Part shown: positions 10,601 to 19,900 of the stretch, in pieces
How positions within the stretch are numbered: the first letter of the stretch is position 1
How the letters are laid out: each line of letters starts with the position of its first letter
NCBI GenBank assembly: GCA_036897485.1
Contig: JAYMTF010001136.1
Location: 1-25,986, forward strand
Source of the DNA: Pelargonium nanum
Lineage: Eukaryota > Streptophyta > Magnoliopsida > Geraniales > Geraniaceae
Reading direction: 5' to 3'
DNA: 25,986 nt
Position numbers and translations under genes: made by a program
The notes under the pieces: model-generated
Databases searched by the model: none
The model's input: the letters and a program-made list of their open reading frames with translations, nothing else
Told to the model about the DNA's origin: nothing

Positions 10601-11850
10601 TAGTTTGAGATACTATTATTTTTTCAATTTGAAGATTTCCTTTTATAATACACTATTTTCACGTCCCGAAAGAATGGGTCTCCCTCAGTCACCTTAAAGA
10701 TGGTTTTCGCCATGCGGCATACTCCTATACTTACGAGACGGATGTTGATCAGTGTAGTACTTGTGCATATATAACATCTTTTGTCAAGATATGCGCTTTA
10801 CATTGCTTGACGTCCATGGAAAAAATTGGCCCTTCTCTCCGAGAACGGGAGAAAATGGGGATCCGCGCGGATCCGATTCTCTCGGTCCATGACACTATTC
10901 TCACATTAACATTTATTTATTTCTAATTATTTGCTAGTACTCTTTCAAGACAAATAGATGTCATTTGATCCTATCAATAGTCCACATAAGTCGATTGTTA
11001 ACTATAGGTTCGGCTCCTTCCACCTCCAAAGATTGACGATATAAAATAAATGAGACGTGCATACTTTTCAGATATGAACTTTCTTAAAATGTACAAACGG
11101 CTTTGATTTGTGAAATTTCTTAAAAATAGTTGCATGAGCTAATTTTCCGCAAAGATTTGCTTGTGTGGGAGTAGTAGAGAATTCTAATTAATAAGAAAAT
11201 GGCCCAAGTTGATCCACAACTAAGATGATAGGAGTCGTCTGATTCAATCAATAGTTCACACTAGTTGATAAACAATTAAGATGACTCGGTTTATGATATA
11301 TTGAGGTCAACTTTTGTGACCAACAATTATTGAGACAAACTATTTAAGACATCCGATTTCTATGATATCTTAAGTTAGAGCCTCAAATCAAGTGTTAGTA
11401 TTGTCTATAACAAAATATATAAAAAGTCGATCATGGTGCAAGCTCGTCGTATTGTAGTATCCTACTTAGTACTTACATTGAAACTCTTCATCCTCTCTAT
11501 CAATCACAATTAAGGAGTTTCTCCAACACAGTCATTTGAGGCTAAGGTATAATACACACTCTCATTTAATGAATATACTTGGTTAACTTGATTCTCTCTC
11601 TTACTCACACGATTGATGTGAATTTTAGTGCAACATATTAATATTCACTTAACATATCTTCTCTTATGTAGGAGAGTCCATATGTGGAACAAACCTAGGC
11701 AAATCTATTTTCATGTGGACATTTGATGAAAGTTGTTCATATATGAACGCATGTCTCAAATAGATATAATAAAAATAAGCAAGTGCGTGTTATCAACATG
11801 TGTTCATGCATGCGGGTCCAAATTAATTGTCCCGCAGCTCCTCGTCAACC
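10601..11850. other. Intergenic DNA between the divergent CD2BP2 and annexin genes
   Basis: No gene is recognised. Apart from the palindrome listed separately, I see an old duplicated phrase: tcatttgatcctatcaatagtccaca (about 10961) and tcgtctgattcaatcaatagttcaca (about 11235), which are similar over about 30 bases. That suggests remnants of a dispersed repeat. The region closest to the annexin is AT-rich and probably includes its distal promoter. Confidence 0.45.
10836..10886. repeat. GC-rich inverted repeat with a perfect 16-bp palindromic core
   Basis: The core GGATCCGCGCGGATCC (10859-10874) is a perfect palindrome with a CG-rich centre in AT-rich surroundings. Outside it, cgggagaaaatg on the left pairs imperfectly with attctctcgg on the right, which extends the hairpin to about 20-bp arms. 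The heptamer gtccatg flanks the structure directly at 10812-10818 and 10885-10891. It could be a small foldback element with target duplication, or chance. No family is recognised. Confidence 0.55.
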
Positions 11851-11852
11851 CT

Positions 11853-11860
11853 TATATATA
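11853..11860 (+). promoter_or_regulatory. TATA box of the annexin gene
   Basis: TATATATA (within cccttatatatacacacacc) lies about 70 bp before the ATG at 11924. The leader would be roughly 35-45 nt, with CA-rich and TC-rich sequence typical of plant leaders. Confidence 0.65.
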
Positions 11861-11923
11861 CACACACCCATCGTCTCGTTCACCATAACATTTCACACTT
11901 TCAATTCTTCGCAGACAGAGACA

Positions 11924-14267
11924 ATGGCGACGCTTACAGTGCCCGATAATGTCCCTTCCGCGGAAGAAGACTGTGCGCAGCTCAAGAAAGCATTCGATGG
12001 TTTTTCTCTCCATCTCTAATTGCTCCATCATTTTTTTAAATTCAAGTTTCAATCTGATCTCTCTTTCTTTAAAAGCTTCTTATCATCATTTGCCTTGCTT
12101 GATTGTGATTTCGATCACTTATTGTTTTGATCTGTTTGCTTTGTTTGAGACATCTGAAATAAATTGTTCCAGTTTGATTCGAAATGTAAACATAATAAAT
12201 CACAATGTTGTGTTGTTTGCTTTGTGAATTCATCTCGTGTCTATTGGGTTTATAGATTTTTTTTTGGAAATCTCTGAGTTTATGGAACTAATTTAGGAGT
12301 GGCAGTAGGTTTGCCCTTTATTAATTGTTTGCACAATTGGGTTTCTTCTTAAAATCTCTGGTGTATGAAATGTCTTGTTGATTCTGCATCTGCTACATTG
12401 CATTGTTACAGTACAATTCAAAAGGATTTATCTGCAATAAAACATGGTTTAGTTACATAATCTCTTTTGCAGCAATTTTGTTTTGATTGAAGTATCATTT
12501 TACTGTTAGTTCTTTCATTAGAATTTTTTGGGAACGAAATTTATATACATCAATGGCCATTTCATGCTTATTGTACTTGACACTGTAGTTCCTATTAAAC
12601 TAGGATGGCGACAAATACGTCTTTTCATTTTTTGACAGGATGGGGAACGGACGAGGCGAAGATCATATCCATATTGGGTCACCGAAATGCAACTCAGCGC
12701 AAAATGATTCAACAAACTTATGCCGAAAAATACGGGCAGGATCTCCTGACAGCGCTGGACAAAGAACTTTCAAGTTGTTTTCAGGTTGTCTTCTGGAGCT
12801 CATTTTCTATTTTGCTTAGTGAAATGTAACGCTGATTTTATAATTATTAGCGTACAATGTTAAGGTATACCATACACCTCACAATGATCTTAGCACTGCA
12901 TTCTTTTAATTTCTTTTACAAATTAGAGGGCTGTAATTTTATGGACACTGGTTCCCGCTGAACGTGATGCCTTGCTAGCTAATGAGGCTACACGGAAGAA
13001 GTCTTCAAAACATAGTTATGTTCTCATGGAAATAGCTTGTACGAGAACCCCACAAGAACTTTTTCTGGTTCGACAAACGTACATTGCTCGGTACAAGAGA
13101 TCTCTTGAGGAAGATGTTGCACATCACTTTACTGGAGATCGTCGCAAGGTATGATCTTAACACTGCTTTAGCTGAACTGAAGATTTCAAGTTATTTAGCA
13201 TTGATAGCTTGCTGACCTTAGCATGATATGATTCACCATATATGACTTTCCTTTTGTTGGATCTTCGCTAGTGTAGTGGAAATTGATGTGGAATACCTCA
13301 GAAGTGAGTAAAATGGAAAATCACCTAATGTATTGATCATAGCGTTTTTTATTAGTACTATAAGCTTCATCATGAACAATGTTTGGGTTTCCTTTTTCTG
13401 TTCTGCATTTTTAAGTCCATTACACTTCTTAAAATGAGATATGCTCCATAACTCTATAATCCTCTTTCAGCTATTGGTACCTCTTCTGATGGCATATCGG
13501 CATGATGGGCCTGAGGTGAACACGTCACTTGCCAAATCAGAGGCCAAGATACTTAACGAGAAAATCTCAGGGAAGGCTTACTATCACGAGGAACTGATCA
13601 GGATTTTGACTACCAGGAGCAAGGTTCAACTAAGGGCTACACTTAACCAATACAACGACCAATTTGGGAGCCCCATTAACACGGTATGCTCTTGCAATCT
13701 AAGTTAGCTGCAACAAAAATATTAAAATGTGCGAGGATCCTGCCTACACTTCTTGATATCAATAAGATGTTGAAGTGCTGCTAGCTCAAATGTGAAAATG
13801 AAATGGTTAGAGTAATGAAACATGTGAAAATGAAATGGTTAGAGTAATGAAACTGAAATATGCTGTGTAGTAGATTTTGTATTTTGTTGGTCAAATATAT
13901 ATATCCACACATTATCATACTCTTTATCCAATTTAATATCTGGTATTCATGTTCACAGAATCTCAAGAAAAATCCGAAGGATGAGGACCTTGCTTTTCTG
14001 AGGGCCACCATAAAATGCCTTACCATCCCTGAGACGTACTTTAGGAAAGTTCTCCGACAGGCTATTTTAGGCCTTGGAACAGATGAAGAAGCTCTTACTA
14101 GAGTTGTTGTCACTCAGGCCGAGTTCTCTATGAAACGCATAATGGAAGAGTATCAACGGAGATATAGCGAACCTCTGGAACGAGCGATAAAGGGAGACAC
14201 CTCTGGGGACTATGAAAAGATGCTTCTCACATTGATTGGTGTGCTGCTTAATCAAATCTCTAAATGA
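11924..14267 (+). CDS. Annexin, AnnAt1 / strawberry RJ4 type
   Basis: Calcium-dependent phospholipid-binding protein, cytosolic and membrane-associating; plant annexins act in membrane trafficking, calcium flux and stress responses. Five exons in phase: 11924-11999, 12639-12784, 12927-13148, 13471-13683, 13959-14267; 321 aa, close to the family's usual 315-320. Four annexin repeats are present. The type II calcium site GWGT (26-29) with Glu68, 38 residues on, is intact in repeat 1. Repeat 4 has GLGTD with the acidic partner Asp of GDTSGDYEK at the correct spacing. Repeats 2 and 3 lack the motif, as usual in plants. His40 in ILGHRN, discussed for AnnAt1 peroxidase activity, is kept, as is the ACTRT cysteine. 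Some usually constant residues differ (TTRAE is VTQAE; QRRNS is QRRYS), so this may be a diverged paralogue. The ATG is followed by [12 protein letters not shown], the expected N-terminus. Confidence 0.93.
13790..13853. repeat. Perfect 32-bp tandem duplication in annexin intron 4
   Basis: Two identical 32-bp copies (13790-13821 and 13822-13853, each starting atgtgaaaatgaaatgg) lie about 105 bp upstream of the exon 5 acceptor at 13958/13959. Complete identity implies a recent event and makes this a likely length polymorphism. Confidence 0.93.
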
Positions 14268-15098
14268 TCTATGGCTATACTAAACCTCTAGAAATTTTCT
14301 GAGTATGTGTGAGTTTGTTTCATGTTTGAACACAATAATCTGTCATATAAGATACTCCATTTGAAGGAGAGCTGGCTTCCAATTGTCTAGCAATTATTCA
14401 TTATTGTTCTCGCATTTGAAAGTACAATAGATTTTCACACATTTCCAAGAAAACCGATATGCTAACATGAGGGCTTAGATTTCCTGTATTTTATGCAAAT
14501 GTGCGGCGCAGCCAAATAAATAAATAATCTCACATTCCCATCGCGACGAGAACCATGGTCATGGCTGGATTGCATCAATCTTGTCGCGTTGAGCTCCATA
14601 GTTGTGATAGAAGCATCTTTTCGGACTCAAGAAGATTTGTAACCGTTTTGAGATCTCTGGGCCCGTTTGAAATTTGGAAATGGTCATAACATTTAATAAT
14701 TATGCATAAGATACAAATCATCGCTCCGGGATCCTGTGAGAGCCCCTCGATGTATCGTAATTTATGATTTTTCTATCATTTATATATTTATTTAGCAGGA
14801 CTCATATTGACACTAATTAGCCTTTATGATTTTTCTAGCATAGAATTAGCTTTATTTTAAGTTTTCTTTATTGAATAAAAGTGATAAAAAAAGAAAAGAA
14901 AAAGAAGTCGGCAGTTTATAGGACCAACCAAAACCTTTTGTTTTATTGATTGGCCAATAAAAAGCGTCCACGGTTGTCCCCAATACAATTAATTAATTAA
15001 AAGCCTGCGTGACACGCAAGCACAAGTGCCACTTGAAGCCCAACAAATTTCCGGAAGAGTGGTCCCATGCCAGGTGTCGTGATGCAGAACAATACGCA
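14268..15098. other. Intergenic DNA between annexin 3' end and LNK1 promoter
   Basis: This stretch holds the annexin 3' UTR and then the distal LNK1 promoter. AATAAATAAATAA around 14514-14526 could serve as an annexin poly(A) signal but is some 250 bp beyond the stop. From about 14940 there are CCAAT-type boxes (ttggccaat). At 15003-15021 there is a small inverted repeat, gcctgcgtg-a-cacgcaagc. No gene is recognised. Confidence 0.45.
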
Positions 15099-15203
15099 CA
15101 CGTGGCCCAATAAAATCAGCGAAACTGATCGGATCTCATCACCCGCTCTCGTCCACGAATTCTGATATCAAGCCCGTCCTTGTATAGATCTACTCGCCAC
15201 GTG
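15099..15203 (+). promoter_or_regulatory. Two G-boxes in the LNK1 promoter
   Basis: Perfect CACGTG cores lie at 15099-15104 (cacacgtggcc) and 15198-15203 (gccacgtgtcc), about 90-190 bp before the probable transcription start. G-boxes bind bHLH and bZIP factors such as PIFs and HY5 and commonly carry light and clock input. That fits the light-induced, clock-regulated expression described for Arabidopsis LNK1. I did not find a perfect evening element (AAAATATCT) nearby; aaaatattaa near 15239 is only similar. Confidence 0.55.
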
Positions 15204-15289
15204 TCCCCGGCTGCTGACCCTTCTTTTTTCGATGCCAAAAAATATTAATAAAAATAAAAATAATCAACGAAAATTGTTTTTTTTTGGAC

Positions 15290-15422
15290 ATAGAGAGAAA
15301 TAGGAGGAAATTTCTGGAAGCTAGAGTGAGAGAGTCTGTGATTAGGGCTAAAGCTGGTGGCTGAAGTGAAGAGATTTTCACAGAAATTTGTGGTTTTTCT
15401 CGGAAAGTTGCGGTTTTTAAAG
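15290..15422 (+). other. Probable non-coding leader exon of LNK1
   Basis: A purine-rich tract (gagagaaataggagg, then gtgagagagtctgtg) ends at a strong splice donor, AAAG|GTCAGT (GT at 15423-15424). The T-rich DNA after it resembles a plant intron. No protein-like ORF occurs here, and the next LNK1 coding exon is 1.5 kb downstream, so I infer a 5' UTR exon and a long leader intron. The start near 15290 is a guess. The acceptor of the second leader exon is uncertain; tctgttgaag near 16890 is one candidate. Confidence 0.45.
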
Positions 15423-16892
15423 GTCAGTTTCCATGCTTTCATTTTTTTTTTCATTTCCTTCTGCTGAATTAATTTGATTTTTGTGTGTGTTTTTTGCTCG
15501 GAAAAATCCTGAAACGGAAACCAGTTTTGATTTTTATTATTATAAGAATATGTATGAGAAAATTTTAGGCGAGCTGGTCTGGTTGTGAAGCCATTCTTGT
15601 GACTAGATTTGGTTTTTGGTTTTCTTCTATATTTTTTTTTGGGGAAATTTTTGAAAGAGGCTTTTGTAGCAATCAATATGTGTATATGTATATGAATTGA
15701 GGTCTGAAATCAGCTGGAGGGTTAAGATTTTGGTTGGTTAATACTGAGTAAATGTAGGATTTTAAATTGGGAGTCTTTTGATGATTTACTTAATGCCTGA
15801 AGAAACAGGAAAATAAGGAAATTATGCTTAGCTGAGCTCAGTATTGGTATTTGGATTCGTTGAGAAACACCGAAGCTTGAAGTTTTTAATTGTTTATTCA
15901 GTTAGTATTTGTGTTTAATTAATCTTGTAAATTTTTAGAATTGGTTGCTCTAAATATTCTGAGTTTTTCTATGTGAAATGTAAAGTGTGTGGTTTAGATC
16001 AATTTCTGTCTTGTAAATTTTTGGAAATGTTAAAAAAACCGTTTTATATAGCTTTTTGTAGAAATCTAATATGGTGCGAACTCTTAGTTTGACTTTTTGG
16101 AAATTCAATTTTTTTTATTGTAAGATATCAAATATCAATATTTAAAAAGTCTGGCAAATGAGAGAGTACAGGAATTTAAGATTTTGATTAGGTGATTTTT
16201 TGGTTAAAAAATGATGTGGGAGTAGAAAGTAAAGTTTGTCGCTCCCTAAGGATAATGTGGCTAATTGGATAGATTGGCTAAACCAGTAATATAAATAATT
16301 TATTCCTTTGTTTTTTCCTTAAACTTTAGTTATTGGCTAGTTGAGTACTTGTTTCTCAGAAATTTCATTATAAAACTATTCAGGGTTGGTCAAACTTGTC
16401 CCTATAGCTGATGATTTTTTTTAAAAATGATTTGTATAGGGCTTTAGTTCCGGGAAAGGGATGAAATGAGTTTTTTTAAAGAACATGGACAGACTCAACC
16501 AAGTAATGCTGTTAGGTTTAGTTGAGTTTTTCTGTTTCTCTTACCCTTTCAGTAATAGTCTCTTGGCTTTCTCTTCATTTTCTTATCTGGAGAAATTCTG
16601 TTTAGATGATAATGTTTGCTGAAATGACATGAAGCTAAGGATTTTGTTTTCATTATAGGTATTATCATGTTGTTGCTACTTGTTTTATTTGAGCTGATAT
16701 CCTATTTCAGTTTACATAATAAATACAAGAGATAAATTGCATTCACAATTCTTTTCCATGTTTCTATCTATTTTCTGATAATTTAGTTGAATGTCAGGGT
16801 TTTTGTTATTTGATTGCTGGAACGAGGTCTGTGATAACTCTTGGTTTTCTGTTTGAGAAATCATAAGCCCCAATAACTTCTCTGTTGAAGAC

Positions 16893-16934
16893 ATGACATC
16901 AGAAAGAGTTGCATTTGTCATTGGTGGAGGATAG
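16893..16934 (+). CDS. Possible upstream ORF in the LNK1 leader
   Basis: An ATG at 16893 opens a 13-codon ORF that ends in TAG at 16932-16934, 14 nt before the LNK1 ATG at 16949 and in another frame. It is translated only if the second leader exon begins upstream of 16893, which I could not establish. If transcribed, such a uORF close to the main start would be expected to lower LNK1 translation. The peptide shows no recognised motif. Confidence 0.3.
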   Translation: MTSERVAFVIGGG

Positions 16935-16948
16935 ATTATCTTGGAGGA

Positions 16949-19900
16949 ATGTCAGACTTGTGCATGTACGAGGTAGGCAATTTATGAAGTGTGAAGTGTG
17001 AAGTGTGAAGTGTTTTCAGTCTTTCCTAGTATGAAGTGTGAATGTATTGACAAAAAGTTCTGAATGCACTCATACCTCAGAATGAAATCTTTCTTATGTG
17101 AGCCAGATTGTTATTTAGTTAAATATATTATTTTGGAGATTATCTTTTCATTTAGATGTGTACTGCTTCACATTTTTAGTGGTTTGCATGCTGTCAAATA
17201 TTATGACATTTCAAAGGTGGATTTCCTCTTCAATCTGATTGACATCATGCTGTGAATTGACCACATGACTTTTGTTTAGGAAAAAGAAATGATCATCTGA
17301 CTGTAGTGACTTGTAAGAACATCCTCTACTTCAGTGTATGTCCTTTATTAGTCTAATTGAAGTTTCTTTGCATCTTCTTTAGGATCATTCTCTGCTCCTT
17401 CTTTCTTTAACAGCTGTTATAATGCATTGTGATGCTTTATTTATATGTTACATCAGTGTTGTGCCAACTTTCATGCATGAATATTAGTATGGTAGATAGA
17501 TTAGTATCTCTATTATCTTTATTGCCAAAATTTCTCAAACTTCTGTATGCCTATGTCCACATATTTCATTATATTTACAACCAATTCTATTGTATCTTTC
17601 AGTGTTATGGTTAAACTGTTCCAATTATTTTACAGCTTGAAGATAATGTCTGGGATGAGTTCGGTGAAAGCGACGATCATATAGTGCCTCGTCCTGGTGA
17701 AAATGGGGATAAATGTCCAGTTCAGGGTGATAGCCGTAAGAAAGCAAGGCATGAAGTAATTGGTGTGACTGATAATGATAATGATGCCACTAAACTCGTC
17801 ATGTATGGACAGGATGAAAGGGTGACTAAGAAGGATACCATGTTGGAGACGGGTTCATGGTCTCAAAAACCTGATGGCGTGTTCCCTAGCTCATCTGATG
17901 GTGACTTAATCAAAGAAGTGACTGGTATAACGACTACAGATACAAGGATGTCTGGTCATTGTCTCAAAGGTGACAGCGTAGGTTCAATTGGTAGTGAGTT
18001 TTGTGCCAATGATCCCATCTTGGCTGACAGCAACAGTAACTCGTACGACTATCCACTTAGTCATATCTCTCAGACAGACAATGAGTTGAGCTTTTATGAT
18101 AATGACGGTGAAGACAAAGAAAGCAGTGACCTCTTGTACTATGATGGGTGGCCAGATATAGGAAATTTTGAGGATGTTGATAAGATGTTTAGGTTGGTTC
18201 AACTTGCTTTTTCTGTTTTCTCATATGTTTTTTTTTTCTTTTCTTCCTGATACTTTTGGGTTCCTCGTGTTACATCCATATGAATATTTCTTTTGACTAT
18301 ACATCATATACATCTTTTGCAGAAGTTGTGACTCGACTTTTGGGCTGGGGAGTCTTAGTAATGATGATGAGTTTGGCTGGTTTTCATCTTCTCATGCTAC
18401 TGAAGGTCCTGAAGAAGCATTGAAGTCTGACTGCAACTTTTTGTCTCCTGAGTCAAGAGTGTTGAAAATTGATTCTGAACAGAAAGAACCTTCTATACCA
18501 AACAATACAGGTCCTTCAGTTGACGACTCTGACATTAAAAGTGTGTCCTTCTGTGACAAAGCAAGCAGCCAGACTATAGATGCCGATGACCTTGCTGCTT
18601 CAGGTCACTTACAACTTGGGAATGAGTCAGATGCAAAATCTGAAAACGGTTTCCTGCCCCTAGACAAGGTACAGGTCAGTAATGAATGACATTTAGTTTT
18701 CACATTTTTATGCTCTTGGAAATGTTTATAATTCTTGCTTTCCCTGGTGAGGCTCATTCATAACATTTCCAGGCACTTGAGAATTAAGTTGCTCTAAGTT
18801 TTAAATTTTGGTCACCAGTTAGGCATAAAGGTGGGTGGAAAAGAAATGACACTGCTATTTCTTAAAAAAATAATGCTTTTGATATTGTTTTCAAGTTTCA
18901 ACTGATACCTCCTGAATTGGTTTAGTTGGTTAATTAGTTTTTGAAGACGGGCTTGCAAATAAATTACTGTAGTATGGTCTCATATGAAAATATTTGCTCT
19001 ATATTCACAAGTTATAATATGTTCTTCACTAGTTTTCATTATAGTTATGTTTTTTTGTCATAAAACAATACTTTCCCATACATTAGTCAAAGTAAAGCTG
19101 TCTGGGTTGACATGGCATCTGCAACTGAAGTTTCTATTTATCGGTATTGTTAGAGGTTCTAGTTGCTCTTGCGCCTAGGGTTTCTAGAGGCAACATCTGA
19201 AGCTTCAAGGCAAAGTAATGAGCCTGTGCAAAGTAAAGTGCATGTTCTGGAGATATGAATAACAAAATTCCCTTTGCAAATAAAATTTTAGTACATTGTC
19301 AGGCAGTCAACCAATTTATTGAATGGTAAATTGTACTTTGGATAATCATAAATAGTTAAAATGAAAAGCATCCAAATATTGGAAGTTCCCAACTATTTGA
19401 GAGTGAGTACTGAGTACCATGGGGAATAGACAAAACTTGAAGAGTAGAGCTAGGGTTAGTTTATTTAAAATTAAATTAGGACTGAACCCAGGGTTCATCT
19501 ACATTAAAGTGCTGTAATCTTAGATATGTGGACTAGAAGGAGATAGACCATGGAATATTTGAGGCTTGGGACATGTAATTCACATTATCATTTTGTGGTA
19601 AGAAGCTGGAAACAAGCATATGCTTCAGGTCTCAAGCTACGCCTGATTAAAGGTACTTTGGTGTCAGCATTTGATGGCAACACAGATTTGTTCTGTTGTG
19701 CATCATACTAAATGCCAAGAAAGAGTGCTGCTTACTATTCCCGAGGAAGTGTTCTGCCAAATAAACAACATTTAGTTGGTCTAACATATTAGATTCATTT
19801 ATTATAAGGCTAAGACTTGGTTTCCAATAATATTTTTCATGTATGGTCTAAATGCTTGTCAAGTGAACTGTCAAGCTATTGTGATGCACTCACGCTTTGT

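Noticed and set aside
15245-15676. 143-codon minus-strand ORF rich in Lys, Thr and Asn
   Set aside because: Low-complexity translation of T-rich leader and intron DNA of LNK1; composition reflects base content, not a protein family.
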